From Sulfurovum sp. (GTDB taxonomy: Bacteria; Campylobacterota; Campylobacteria; Campylobacterales; Sulfurovaceae): a DNA stretch of 64,000 nt. This document shows positions 54,702 through 63,696 of this stretch, one piece after another (within the stretch, counting starts at the first letter, position 1; each line of letters opens with the position of its first letter). The notes under the pieces are model-generated. The model was given only the letters and a program-made list of their open reading frames with translations. It ran no database searches and was not told where the DNA came from. Location of the stretch: assembly GCA_027062365.1 (NCBI GenBank), contig JAMOTK010000050.1:40636-104635 (forward strand), read 5' to 3'. The position numbers and the translations under genes are program-made.

Positions 54702-55883
54702 TTGAGACATACTATTCAAGATTTTATCAAAAAAGACTCCTCCTCTGGTATCTTGCTGATATTGGTCACTATTTTGGCATTATTTTTACAAAACTCTGCC
54801 TTCTCAACACTCTATACAGGCTTTTTGCATACGCCCGTGGAGATACGATTTGCTGACCTACATATTGCCAAACCCCTACTCCTTTGGGTCAATGATGGTC
54901 TTATGGCTATCTTTTTCTTTGTCATCGGATTAGAGGTCAAACGCGAAGTCATGGAAGGACATCTCTCTACCCTCTCCCAAGTCACCCTTCCTGCTATCGC
55001 TGCCATTGGGGGGATGCTTATTCCTGCTTTGGTGTTCGTGGCATTTAACTATGATGATGGGTCATTTGCAATGGACGGTTGGGCTATCCCCACAGCTACA
55101 GACATCGCCTTTGCCTTGGGTATCTTGTCGCTTTTGGGCAACCGTGTGCCTGTGTCGCTCAAAATCTTCCTTATGGCACTAGCCATTATAGATGACCTTG
55201 GGGCGATTGTGATTATTGCTCTATTCTATACCTCTGAACTCTCCACTACTTCTATCACCATCGCAGGGGTTTCTTTGGTCATACTCTTTGTTATGAACCG
55301 TATGAATGTGGCCAAACAATCTTTTTATATCATCATCGGTATTATCTTATGGGTTTCTGTACTCAAATCAGGCGTACACGCCACCCTAGCAGGTGTTGCC
55401 CTAGCCTTTATGATACCTCTATACTCCAAAGACAAAGAAGGCAAGACTTTCTCTATGGCAAAAAGCATGGAACATAACCTGCACTATTGGGTAGCCTTCT
55501 TCATCTTGCCTCTTTTTGCCTTCGTCAACGCAGGAGTAGATTTACGAGGTATTTCCTTAGAAGAAATGGGAGGAAGCGTCCCCCTTGGTATTATGTTAGG
55601 ACTGTTCATCGGTAAACAAGTTGGAGTCTTTGGCTTCTCGTGGATAGCTATCAAAATGGGCATTGCCACTCTACCCAAAGGGGCAAACTGGACAACACTC
55701 TACGGCGTAGCAGTCCTCACAGGTATAGGATTTACCATGAGTTTATTTGTAGATACCCTTGCCTACAATGATACAAAGATATTCCATTATGCCGATAAAT
55801 TAGCCATCTTGTTAGGTTCATTCTTCTCGGGAGTAGTTGGATATATTATTTTGAGAATGGCTACAAAATCTAAAGAGAGTTAA
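54702..55883 (+). CDS. nhaA: Na+/H+ antiporter NhaA
   Basis: A 393-residue antiporter with 12 TM helices that exports Na+ in exchange for protons. Signatures are VNDGLMAIFFFVIGLEVKREV, GWAIPTATDIAFALGILSLLG and LALAIIDDLGAIVIIALFY, whose two adjacent Asp residues bind the ion. The start codon is TTG, with AGGAAA 5 nt upstream and no nearer ATG. It matches the other sodium-linked systems in the window (OadGAB and an NhaC-type carrier). Confidence 0.95.
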   Translation: MRHTIQDFIKKDSSSGILLILVTILALFLQNSAFSTLYTGFLHTPVEIRFADLHIAKPLLLWVNDGLMAIFFFVIGLEVKREVMEGHLSTLSQVTLPAIAAIGGMLIPALVFVAFNYDDGSFAMDGWAIPTATDIAFALGILSLLGNRVPVSLKIFLMALAIIDDLGAIVIIALFYTSELSTTSITIAGVSLVILFVMNRMNVAKQSFYIIIGIILWVSVLKSGVHATLAGVALAFMIPLYSKDKEGKTFSMAKSMEHNLHYWVAFFILPLFAFVNAGVDLRGISLEEMGGSVPLGIMLGLFIGKQVGVFGFSWIAIKMGIATLPKGANWTTLYGVAVLTGIGFTMSLFVDTLAYNDTKIFHYADKLAILLGSFFSGVVGYIILRMATKSKES

Positions 55884-55904
55884 AAAAGAGGGAAGTTTAA
55901 AAGA

Positions 55905-55933
55905 GATACATACCCTATAAAAGAGTATGTATC
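55905..55933. terminator. Hairpin between convergent nhaA and roadblock genes
   Basis: GATACATAC and GTATGTATC form a perfect 9-bp stem around an 11-nt loop, between convergent genes. On the minus strand TCTTTT follows, so it fits best as terminator of the roadblock gene. Confidence 0.5.
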
Positions 55934-55950
55934 CCAAGAGGATATGAAGA

Positions 55951-56316
55951 TTATCCTAATTCTACTATTGCTTTATCAAGCATCGTACCCAATGCCATTT
56001 TAGCCAAAGCATGACTACCATTTTTAGACATAATGACAAATGCGTGTAAGTGATTTCTTGATTCCACTCCACTACATGTCATAATCACAAGTGCATTTTC
56101 AGCTTCTACATTCATAGAGTGTGCATGTCCAAGACCTAGATTATCTGTAAGGTCATGAATCGTTCTAAATGTTTCGTTAAAGTGCATAGATGTTTCATCT
56201 AGCTTTTTAATCTTTGCTGTATCCGATACTAAAACTTCTCCTGTATAATCACTCAATACTGCACCCATATAACCACTTACTTTTGACAAATCTTCAAATA
56301 TAGTAATATCTACCAT
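55951..56316 (-). CDS. Roadblock/LC7-domain protein
   Basis: A 121-residue protein that covers one roadblock/LC7 fold: SGYMGAVLSDYTGEVLVSD, then a helix with histidines (HFNETFRTIHDLTDNLGLGHAHSM), NALVIMTCSGVES and the closing helix. Bacterial roadblock proteins often pair with Ras-like GTPases (MglB with MglA) or regulate other NTPases, but no GTPase gene lies next to it. A clear ribosome site (AAAGGAAAG) precedes the start. Role unknown. Confidence 0.78.
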   Translation of the reverse strand: MVDITIFEDLSKVSGYMGAVLSDYTGEVLVSDTAKIKKLDETSMHFNETFRTIHDLTDNLGLGHAHSMNVEAENALVIMTCSGVESRNHLHAFVIMSKNGSHALAKMALGTMLDKAIVELG

Positions 56317-56426
56317 TTCTTTCCTTTTTAACTATTAAATTTATTTATACATTATATAATAATATGTAATCCATGTCAAGACTTAGACATGATTTTACTA
56401 TGATTTATTATAGTATGTACACTTTT

Positions 56427-56597
56427 TTAAACTTTGACTACTTCACCTGTACCATGACAGCCAAAACCAGAAGGTGACTTGTCCATACATTTACCACTTC
56501 CTAAACAAGGTTTACAATCTTTTCCATTGGTATCTTTACCTGTGCCTTCGCACGTTTTACATTTACCAGAACCTTTACAATTTGGACATGTTTCCAT
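56427..56597 (-). CDS. DnaJ-type zinc-finger mini-protein
   Basis: ATG 56597 (METCPNCKGSG) is the likely start, with AAAAGGA upstream, giving 56 residues. The whole protein consists of CxxCxGxG repeats (CPNCKGSGKC, CKTCEGTGK, CKPCLGSGKC) like the Cys-rich domain of DnaJ, and the last repeat is altered (GFGCHGTGEV). It should bind two zinc ions and may act as a small thiol or chaperone-type protein. It is monocistronic. Role unknown. Confidence 0.75.
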   Translation of the reverse strand: METCPNCKGSGKCKTCEGTGKDTNGKDCKPCLGSGKCMDKSPSGFGCHGTGEVVKV

Positions 56598-56732
56598 TTT
56601 AAATCCTTTTAGTTGAACTTTGAAGAACATCCTAATTATAGCAGTAAACAGATAAAAAACATAATTAACGTACTATTTACTGATATTGTGATAAAGTTTT
56701 ATTTATGAATATATATATAGGGACATATTACA

Positions 56733-58787
56733 ATGATAGATAAAGAATTTAATCAATTAATCAAAAAACTTTTAGTAGATTTGTCTACTATAGATGAATA
56801 TCCTGCCATGTTTAAGCTTATTTCTAAAACGATTAAAGTATTTCTTCCTTCTGATAGTGTTCATATCCTTTCTATAGACGAGAGTAATCATACTATAAGC
56901 AGTAGAGAAGACAATTCTCTTTCGTTTTCTCTTGATACAAAAGGGATTATTACAGAGTGTTACAAGTCACATCAACCACTCATCGTCAATGATATTAATC
57001 GTAGTCTACTTTATAATGCCAAGATAGATACTTTAGGCAATGATAGTATTTATAAAGTACTTGTTTTTCCTATCATTGACAACAGTAGCTCTAAAAAATT
57101 ATTGGGTATTTTATGGTTAGGTATCAAAAAAGGATTCAAACAATTTATACAAAAAGATATTGATAGACTTTTGGTATTTTCTAATGCGATTAAGTATAAA
57201 CTTTTTTCCCTCTCTTCTCCCTCTAAAGATAGTTGCCATTTAGATGGATTGCTCATCTGTCAAGAAGCACAAAATAAATTAAAAATCAAACTAGCACGTG
57301 CAGAGAAATATTTTGCTACCACTGTCCATGATATACGTACCCCTATGAATGCTATCATAGGATTTATGGAACTAATGCTACTCAATGAAAAAGATGAACA
57401 AAAAAAAGATTATATTGATGCTACGCTTAAAAGTGGAGAGCATATTATTGCGTTGATTAATGATGCTCTTGATATGAGTAAAGTCCAAAATGGTAAAATG
57501 ACTTTAGAAAAAACTTCTTTTTCTCCTATGGAGGGGATAGCTGATATTGCAAAACTTTTCTACAATAGCATGTCTGCAAAAAGTATCACTTTTAGTATAT
57601 ATATTGACCCATTAATGCCTACATTTATTGTATCTGACTTACACCGTATCAAACAAATTATCAACAATCTTTTGAGTAATGCGATAAAATTCACCTCTCA
57701 AGAAGGTACGGTATCTTTAGAAGCACACTATGATAAAACCAAAGATACCTTAGCCATCAGTATCTCTGATACAGGCATAGGTATCGCCAAAGAAAAACAA
57801 AAAAGTATTTTTAACCCCTATACACAAGAAAAAGACTCTACTGCTTCACAATATGGTGGTACAGGTCTAGGACTGGCTATTTCTCAGCAACTTAGTATCC
57901 TACTCAATGGTACACTCAAACTTGAAAGTGAACAAGGAAAAGGAAGTAATTTTATATTTACTTTCCCATGTTATACTCCAAAAGATAGCAAAGAGGCTAT
58001 TGAAAATACCCCTTTCAAAAATACTTCTATACTTCTTTATTATTCTCTCTCTGAGTACTCTGCATTAAAAAATATTGACCGTTATTTAAATGATTTAAAC
58101 ATTAAACATAGACATATAGGACATGGTCAAGCATTCACATTGGATATCAAGACACATACACTCTTCATCATAGAGAAAAAAAATGCTATACACTATGTCA
58201 ATGAAATTCAAGACTTTATGAATAACGGTGGTAAAGTTATCTTTATTAAAAACAATTTTGACTCTGAGAAATGTATGTTTATCGGTGAGTATCAAATGAT
58301 GTATAGACCATTAATCCCAAATGTATTTTTTGACTCCTTGCATCAATTAATAGACCCAAATATCCAAAGTAAACTCAAAAATATTACGAAATCAGACTAT
58401 AAGACCTTTAAAGGACACTCTATATTGGTTGTGGATGATAGTAGAATCAATCTCAAACTTTTAAGTGAAGTACTTAAAAAATTTGAGATAGATGTAAGTA
58501 CAGCAGTCAATGGCAAAGAAGCACTTGAAATCTTTAAAACTAAAACATTTTCGGCTATTTTTGTCGATCAAAATATGCCTATGATGAATGGAGATGAAGT
58601 GATTAAAAAGATGCGTACCCTAGAAAAAGAAATGCTACAAAAAGCAACAGTCATCTACGCCCTCACAGGAGATGCACAAGAAGAAGTATCAGAGCAACTC
58701 ATCAATGCTGGAGCCAATAGTATTTTACACAAACCCATCCACATCAATGAAATCAATGAAGCTATTAGTAAGGCTATTAAATCATAG
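56733..58787 (+). CDS. Hybrid sensor histidine kinase with GAF, pseudo-receiver and receiver
   Basis: A 684-residue soluble kinase. Residues about 20-160 resemble a GAF domain. HisKA follows with His199 in VHDIRTPMN, then HATPase_c with NLLSNAIKFT (N box), SDTGIGIAKEK (G1) and GGTGLGLAISQQL (G2). A middle region (about 430-540) has the size and order of a receiver but no phospho-acceptor Asp. The C-terminal receiver is complete: VVDDSRINLKLL and Asp612 in VDQNMPMM. No membrane helices and no output regulator nearby. The signal is unknown. Confidence 0.88.
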   Translation: MIDKEFNQLIKKLLVDLSTIDEYPAMFKLISKTIKVFLPSDSVHILSIDESNHTISSREDNSLSFSLDTKGIITECYKSHQPLIVNDINRSLLYNAKIDTLGNDSIYKVLVFPIIDNSSSKKLLGILWLGIKKGFKQFIQKDIDRLLVFSNAIKYKLFSLSSPSKDSCHLDGLLICQEAQNKLKIKLARAEKYFATTVHDIRTPMNAIIGFMELMLLNEKDEQKKDYIDATLKSGEHIIALINDALDMSKVQNGKMTLEKTSFSPMEGIADIAKLFYNSMSAKSITFSIYIDPLMPTFIVSDLHRIKQIINNLLSNAIKFTSQEGTVSLEAHYDKTKDTLAISISDTGIGIAKEKQKSIFNPYTQEKDSTASQYGGTGLGLAISQQLSILLNGTLKLESEQGKGSNFIFTFPCYTPKDSKEAIENTPFKNTSILLYYSLSEYSALKNIDRYLNDLNIKHRHIGHGQAFTLDIKTHTLFIIEKKNAIHYVNEIQDFMNNGGKVIFIKNNFDSEKCMFIGEYQMMYRPLIPNVFFDSLHQLIDPNIQSKLKNITKSDYKTFKGHSILVVDDSRINLKLLSEVLKKFEIDVSTAVNGKEALEIFKTKTFSAIFVDQNMPMMNGDEVIKKMRTLEKEMLQKATVIYALTGDAQEEVSEQLINAGANSILHKPIHINEINEAISKAIKS

Positions 58788-58804
58788 GTTCGATTTCATC
58801 GAAC
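58788..58804. terminator. Hairpin after the histidine kinase gene
   Basis: GTTCGAT-ttc-ATCGAAC is a perfect 7-bp stem with a 3-nt loop, one base after the kinase stop. There is no T-tract, so its role as terminator is uncertain. Confidence 0.35.
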
Positions 58805-58857
58805 GATTAAGATATCTCTAATTTACTATTTATTGTTCAATAAAAGCCACCTTACGC

Positions 58858-58863
58858 TATAAT
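58858..58863 (+). promoter_or_regulatory. -10 box upstream of valS
   Basis: TTACGCTATAATC gives a perfect TATAAT 33 bp before the valS ATG, with CGAGGAAAG nearer the start as ribosome site. No T-box leader is seen. Confidence 0.5.
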
Positions 58864-58896
58864 CACAACAATTAACACTCCACGAGGAAAGCCCAC

Positions 58897-61539
58897 ATGA
58901 GCGAAAAAGTAGTAAACAAATATGACCCTAAAGCTGTAGAAGACAAGTATTATGCCCTTTGTGAAGAACGAGGGTATTTTGAGATTGATGGAAATGAAGA
59001 TATTCAAGAAAAAGATGCTGATGGAAAGACGAAGACTTTTTCTATTATGATGCCTCCTCCTAATGTGACGGGGAGTCTTCATATTGGTCATGCTCTTACT
59101 TTTACGCTTCAAGATATTATTACGCGTTACAAAAGAATGGACGGATACAAGACGCTTTGGCAACCTGGGACTGACCATGCAGGGATTGCGACGCAAAATA
59201 TTGTAGAGAAGCAACTCATAGCAGAGGGTACGACCAAAGAAGCACTTGGGCGTGAGAAGTTTCTTGAACGAGCGTGGCTTCAAAAAGAGACGAGTGGTGG
59301 TAATATCGTGCATCAAATGCGTAAGCTTGGTGTGACTCCTGCGTGGAAACGAGAACGATTTACGATGGATGAGGGGCTAAAAGAAGCTGTCAAAGATGCT
59401 TTTGTGAAGCTTTTTGATGAGGGGCAGATTACACAAAATACTTATATGGTAAACTGGTGTACGCATGATGGGGCTTTGAGTGATATTGAGGTAGAACACG
59501 CAGAGGTGCATGGTAAGTTTTATACGATGATTTATAAATTTGCCGATGGTTCGGGGGAGCTTGAAGTAGCCACGACACGACCTGAGACTTATTTTGGGGA
59601 TACGGCGATTATGGTGCATCCTGATGATACGCGTTATGCTAATATTGTGGGCAAAGAGGTGTGTTTGCCACTCACCGATAGAACTATCAAAGTCATTACC
59701 GATAGCCATGTTGATATGGGAGTGGGAACTGGTGTGGTAAAAGTGACCCCTGCTCATGACCAAAACGATTATGCCGTAGGGAAACGACACAATTTAGATG
59801 CGATTAAAGTCTTTGATGAAAAAGGGATTTTAAATGATTATTGTGGAGAATTCAAAGGATTAGAACGCTTAGAGGCTAGACCTATTATCGTAAAAGCCCT
59901 AGAAAACGCAGGGCATATTGCCAAAATAGAAGACCACAATCATCAAGTAGGACACTGTTATAGATGTAAAAATATCGTTGAGCCTTTCATCTCTACACAG
60001 TGGTTTTTGAGCGATAATATTGCCAAAAAATCCATAGAAGAGACCAAAAAGCACAACAACTTTCACCCACCACATTGGATAAACTCCTACACAGCGTGGA
60101 TGGACGAGCTTCGCCCTTGGTGTATTAGCCGTCAATTATGGTGGGGGCATAGAATACCTGTCTTTACTTGTGACTCTTGTCATCACACTTGGGCAGACAA
60201 AGCCGATGAGCCTGATGCTTGTCCTAAATGTGCGTCCAAATCTATGAGTCAAGACCCTGATGTGCTTGATACTTGGTTTAGCTCGGCTTTGTGGGCGATG
60301 AGTCCTTTGGGTTGGGGAAATAATGGAGCATTAGAAGAGCTTTATAATGAAAGTGATATGGCTGATTTTTATCCTAATTCTTTGCTCATTACGGGCTTTG
60401 ATATTATGTTCTTTTGGGTAGCAAGAATGATGATGATGGGCGAACACTTCACCAAAGAACTACCATTTAAAGACATCTATATGCACGCTTTAGTTCGTGA
60501 TGAAACGGGTGCGAAAATGTCTAAATCCAAAGGCAATGTCATAGACCCTCTTGATATGGTCGAAGCACATTCTGCTGATATTATCAGGTTTACACTTGCT
60601 TATTTGGCAGTTCAAGGGCGTGATATTAAGCTCGGCGAAAAGAACCTAGAGCAGTTTAGAAACTTCACCAACAAGCTTTATAATGCCACAAATTATCTTC
60701 AACTCAATCACGATACTTTCCCTGAACTTTGTGACATAGAAATCAAAACCCCTCTAGGACGCTATATGCAAAGCCGTCTTAGTAAGGCAGTTGAGAGTAT
60801 TAGAGAGAAGATTGAGGCATATAAATTTGATGAAATGGCAAAAGAGTTGTACAACTTTACTTGGAATGAGTTTTGTGATTGGGGTATAGAATACTCAAAA
60901 GCAGACAAAGAAAGCATCATAGAATTAGGGGCTATATTCAAAGAGACTTTAAAAATGATAAGCCCAATCATGCCATTCATCGCCGACCACCTCTATCATA
61001 AACTTTCAGGCACAACACTTGAAGAGGGAAAATCACTCATGATTATGTCCTTCCCAAAAGCCATCAAAGCCGACGAAGAGTCCGAAGCGATGTTCGCCAT
61101 CATAGAAGAATCCATCACAGCCCTTAGACGAGCAAAAGTCATCATAGACATGGGAAATAGCAAAATAGACAAAGCCTACATCAAACTTGACAGCAATATA
61201 GACATAGACATGGCAAAACCATTTATCCAAAGACTTGGAAAAGTCATAGAAATAGAGTTCGTAGATGCCAAAGTAGAAAACTCAATCACCGATGTATCTG
61301 ACAATCTTGAAGTCTATTTACCAACGGGCGAAATAGATATGCAACCGATTATTACGAAGCTTACAAGACAAAAAGAGAAGCTAGAGAAAGAGATAAATAA
61401 GCTTAAGGGGATGTTGAATAATGAGCGATTTGTAGCCAATGCCCCTGCTGAAGTGTTGGCTGTGAATAAGAAAGCTTTGGGGGATGCTCAAAGTAAAATT
61501 TCTAAGGTTGAGAGTGAGTTAAGAGGGTTTGGGGTATAA
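58897..61539 (+). CDS. valS: Valyl-tRNA synthetase
   Basis: An 880-residue class I synthetase. HIGH motif: PPPNVTGSLHIGHAL (near 52). The editing domain (CP1) has VATTRPETYFGDTAI, zinc-binding Cys clusters lie around 400-440, and KMSKS is in GAKMSKSKGNVIDPLD. The C-terminal coiled coil that grips tRNA-Val is present (TRQKEKLEKEINKLKGML). Length is normal. Confidence 0.97.
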   Translation: MSEKVVNKYDPKAVEDKYYALCEERGYFEIDGNEDIQEKDADGKTKTFSIMMPPPNVTGSLHIGHALTFTLQDIITRYKRMDGYKTLWQPGTDHAGIATQNIVEKQLIAEGTTKEALGREKFLERAWLQKETSGGNIVHQMRKLGVTPAWKRERFTMDEGLKEAVKDAFVKLFDEGQITQNTYMVNWCTHDGALSDIEVEHAEVHGKFYTMIYKFADGSGELEVATTRPETYFGDTAIMVHPDDTRYANIVGKEVCLPLTDRTIKVITDSHVDMGVGTGVVKVTPAHDQNDYAVGKRHNLDAIKVFDEKGILNDYCGEFKGLERLEARPIIVKALENAGHIAKIEDHNHQVGHCYRCKNIVEPFISTQWFLSDNIAKKSIEETKKHNNFHPPHWINSYTAWMDELRPWCISRQLWWGHRIPVFTCDSCHHTWADKADEPDACPKCASKSMSQDPDVLDTWFSSALWAMSPLGWGNNGALEELYNESDMADFYPNSLLITGFDIMFFWVARMMMMGEHFTKELPFKDIYMHALVRDETGAKMSKSKGNVIDPLDMVEAHSADIIRFTLAYLAVQGRDIKLGEKNLEQFRNFTNKLYNATNYLQLNHDTFPELCDIEIKTPLGRYMQSRLSKAVESIREKIEAYKFDEMAKELYNFTWNEFCDWGIEYSKADKESIIELGAIFKETLKMISPIMPFIADHLYHKLSGTTLEEGKSLMIMSFPKAIKADEESEAMFAIIEESITALRRAKVIIDMGNSKIDKAYIKLDSNIDIDMAKPFIQRLGKVIEIEFVDAKVENSITDVSDNLEVYLPTGEIDMQPIITKLTRQKEKLEKEINKLKGMLNNERFVANAPAEVLAVNKKALGDAQSKISKVESELRGFGV

Positions 61540-61566
61540 TCTCTAAACTTAATAAGGAGAATTTAA

Positions 61567-61776
61567 ATGCGTATTGAAAGAAAACAACTTGGAACAGATA
61601 TAGAAAAGAGCGATGAGACAAATAAATGGCGTTATGTCATAAGAAGAAATAATAGCTACGATAATAGTGAATTATTTAAAACAGATTATATCTATAATAC
61701 TCATATTGAAGCAACAAAAGCTGTAGAGATAGATGGTAAATTTGATGAATATCTAAATAAAATGACATTTGAATAA
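61567..61776 (+). CDS. Small hypothetical protein after valS
   Basis: A 69-residue polar protein (MRIERKQLGTDIEKSDETNK...) rich in Asn, Tyr, Asp and Lys, with no membrane segment or known motif. AAGGAG lies 8 nt before the ATG, and it follows valS by 27 bp. Its codon use is more AT-rich than valS. Function unknown. Confidence 0.55.
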   Translation: MRIERKQLGTDIEKSDETNKWRYVIRRNNSYDNSELFKTDYIYNTHIEATKAVEIDGKFDEYLNKMTFE

Positions 61777-61811
61777 TTTAACAAGATAAAATCCGTAGGG
61801 TGCTGTTTTTA

Positions 61812-61900
61812 ACTCGTTCCCATCGCTCCTGCGTGGGAATGCATATCAGAGTTTATTAAGCTAATTATATTCATTCCCACCGAGGACGGATGGGAACGAG
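61812..61900. repeat. 89-bp REP-like palindromic element, copy 2
   Basis: Same length and start as the copy at 43686-43774, and better preserved at the right end (GGATGGGAACGAG). Its arms are imperfect inverse copies over about 28 bp, so the RNA or single-stranded DNA would fold into a long hairpin. It lies between two small unknown genes. A GTAGGGTGC tract just before it (61796-61804) recurs inverted at 63441-63452. Confidence 0.8.
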
Positions 61901-61919
61901 AGAAAAAAGGATATAAAAT

Positions 61920-62078
61920 ATGGAAGCTTTTTTAATTATTATATTGCTTATAGGAGCTTTATTTTTTGCTTTTAGAGGTGCTGATTATAGTTCAACTACA
62001 AATTATGATACAAATTATGAATATGATGATGATTCTAGTTGGGGAGACTCAGGTGGAGATTCTAGTAATGGAGATTAG
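61920..62078 (+). CDS. 52-residue membrane protein with acidic Ser/Gly tail (not in ORF track)
   Basis: ATG 61920 opens a frame encoding MEAFLIIILLIGALFFAFRG, a single membrane helix, followed by a polar tail rich in Asp, Ser, Gly and Tyr (YEYDDDSSWGDSGGDSS). AAAAAAGG lies 9 nt upstream. It begins 19 bp after the REP-like element. No family is recognised. Confidence 0.5.
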   Translation: MEAFLIIILLIGALFFAFRGADYSSTTNYDTNYEYDDDSSWGDSGGDSSNGD

Positions 62079-62185
62079 ATATTGCTATAAAAATTTCACC
62101 AAAGCAACTCTTTTATTTCTTAATTTCCCTATTTTACTTTAACATATTTTGATGTATAATCCAAAAATTTACATTTGGAGCATAG

Positions 62186-62624
62186 ATGCAGACGATAATA
62201 CAAGAAGCCTATAAGGCGTTGATGGCGAAAGAATATGATAAAGCATTAGAACTTTATATGGCTTTGGAAGCAAAAGAAGAAGCGACAAGCTTTTATTATT
62301 TGGGTTTTCTTTATTTTAGAGGGCATGGGGTGCTTCAAGATACGAAGAGGGCTTTTGAATATTATCTAAAGTCGGCTACGCGTGAAGTGCCTTTGGCTCA
62401 GTTTGAAGTGGCTTTGATGCTTGAAAATGGTGAGGGCTGTGAGAAAGTTTTTAGTACAACTCTCAGGACGGCTCATTGAGAAGAACAAAGAATTTACCAC
62501 ACCTGCTTTACTATCAGGTCTTTGGGTTTTTATGAAGATGATGAATGTTTTAAGTATTTACGATGTTGAATCACTTTTTACCTTTAAAGAACAAATCGGG
62601 GATATGATGGGTATGGAACTTTGA
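62186..62624 (+). pseudogene. Decayed Sel1/TPR-repeat gene
   Basis: The 97-codon first frame has clear Sel1-type repeats (YYLGFLYFRGHGVLQDTKRAFEYYLKSA, then AQFEVALMLENGEGCEKV) and then degenerates and stops at TGA 62477-62479. The same frame continues after the stop with FYEDDECFKYL-like sequence, and a third frame carries the tail listed as ORF 62421-62624. This fits a gene broken by at least one stop and one frameshift. Intact Sel1 proteins are secreted or cytoplasmic scaffold proteins. A GGAG ribosome site remains. Confidence 0.6.
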
Positions 62625-62662
62625 GTTGTGTAGAAAGGTATGATTATATCATATATATTAAA

Positions 62663-62908
62663 TTATCTAAAAAACTCACATACATCAACTTCTAAAACAT
62701 CAGCAATTTTTATAAGATGTTCAATATTAAAATGCTTATTATTCAAACACAATTCAGCCATAGAAACTGTACCCACAGCTTTATGACCAATCGCCAAAGA
62801 GAGTGCAAGTTGAGATACGCCTTTTGATTTACGAGCATTCTTGACATTGATACCAATCTGCTTATAAATTTCTAGCATTTCTTCACTACCAATACTACAC
62901 TCTTTCAA
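62663..62908 (-). CDS. XRE-family HTH regulator
   Basis: An 81-residue Cro/C1-type helix-turn-helix protein: IGINVKNARKSKGVSQLALSLAIGHKAVGTVSMAELCLNNKHFNIEHLIKIADVLEVD, almost the whole chain being the DNA-binding domain. The ORF-track start is TTG 62908 with AGG 8 nt upstream; ATG 62878 (MLEIYKQIG) is an alternative. It is divergent from the Cys-rich secreted protein gene, with a palindrome in between, so autoregulation or control of that neighbour is likely. Confidence 0.78.
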   Translation of the reverse strand: MKECSIGSEEMLEIYKQIGINVKNARKSKGVSQLALSLAIGHKAVGTVSMAELCLNNKHFNIEHLIKIADVLEVDVCEFFR

Positions 62909-62964
62909 AATACCTACCTATAGTTAAACTTACTAGAAGTATATAATTGCTAGAATATTTATTC

Positions 62965-62982
62965 AACTAACTATGGTTAGTT
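62965..62982. promoter_or_regulatory. Palindrome in the XRE/secreted-protein divergent region
   Basis: AACTAAC-tatg-GTTAGTT has perfect 7-bp arms and a 4-nt spacer, 26 bp before the secreted protein's ATG. A related half-site (TTTAACTATAGG, minus strand) lies near 62930. It is a candidate operator of the adjacent XRE protein. Confidence 0.45.
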
Positions 62983-63007
62983 AGATTTTTTTAAAGAAGG
63001 TTTTTTG

Positions 63008-63301
63008 ATGAGAAAGATTTTATTTGTATTGCTTTTAATGAATACTTTTATTCTAGCTATAGGTCCTGGTGATTATGTATGTAACTATTATGATAGAGCT
63101 AAAGATTCTAAATGGTGTGGTACTGTAGTCCAAACAGCTGGAGATAAGTTAAAAATAGATGTTACAAAAGTAAATTGTAATTCAGGTGGTTTTCTAGGTA
63201 TATGTGTTCAGTTTAATGAAGGTACTTGTACGGGTAATATAGTTTTACAAAATAATCAACAATATTCTATATGGGTACCAAAATATTGTGTTAGCTCATA
63301 A
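63008..63301 (+). CDS. Small Cys-rich secreted protein
   Basis: ATG 63008 is preferred over the ORF-track TTG just before it; AAGAAGG lies 7 nt upstream. The 97-residue product has a signal peptide (MRKILFVLLLMNTFILA) and a mature part with six cysteines (VCNYY, WCGTV, NCNSG, GICVQ, GTCTG, YCVSS), enough for three disulfides. No known family. It faces a XRE regulator gene and ends in a hairpin. Confidence 0.65.
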   Translation: MRKILFVLLLMNTFILAIGPGDYVCNYYDRAKDSKWCGTVVQTAGDKLKIDVTKVNCNSGGFLGICVQFNEGTCTGNIVLQNNQQYSIWVPKYCVSS

Positions 63302-63320
63302 CAAAGCTCCTGCTTCGTTA
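63299..63320 (+). terminator. Hairpin overlapping the stop of the Cys-rich protein gene
   Basis: TAACAAAGC-tcct-GCTTCGTTA forms a 9-bp stem with one mismatch and a 4-nt loop, followed by TTCCTTATC. It begins at the stop codon. Confidence 0.5.
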
Positions 63321-63696
63321 TTCCTTATCGGTATTTCAATTGCTCAATAAAATTTAATTTTGATAGCTGTTTTCAACGCACCTTTGAATGATATTTTAAA
63401 TTCAGATTTTTTCTTTGTGTGAGGTTTTGGTGCGTGATTACGCACCCTACGAAATTTCTGCGATTTTCCATTTATATTTTACTGCGAAATATGCGATAAC
63501 TCCTGCTAATATAATTTTTTTTAGCTATAATTTATATTAAAAATAAAGTATTAGGTAAATAATGACAGATGAAGAAATAAAATCTAAATTGTGTAATTTG
63601 GTTGAATTTTCTATAGAAAATAATTAATTACAAGAGTTATTAAATTAAACATAAGTAGAAAAAAAGTGTTAAAGCTAAAAACTTTATTTAGATAGT

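Noticed and set aside
58788-58804. GTTCGATTTC-like sequence as a tRNA arm
   Set aside because: It resembles a T-arm but no acceptor, D or anticodon arm can be built around it; it is a simple hairpin.
59377-59790. 137-aa minus-strand ORF
   Set aside because: Antisense shadow of valS.
43686-61900. CRISPR array formed by the 89-bp repeats
   Set aside because: There are only two copies, 18 kb apart, too long for CRISPR repeats; no cas genes were seen.
62421-62624. 67-aa ORF as a separate gene
   Set aside because: It overlaps the Sel1 frame and starts inside it; better read as a frameshifted tail of the broken gene.
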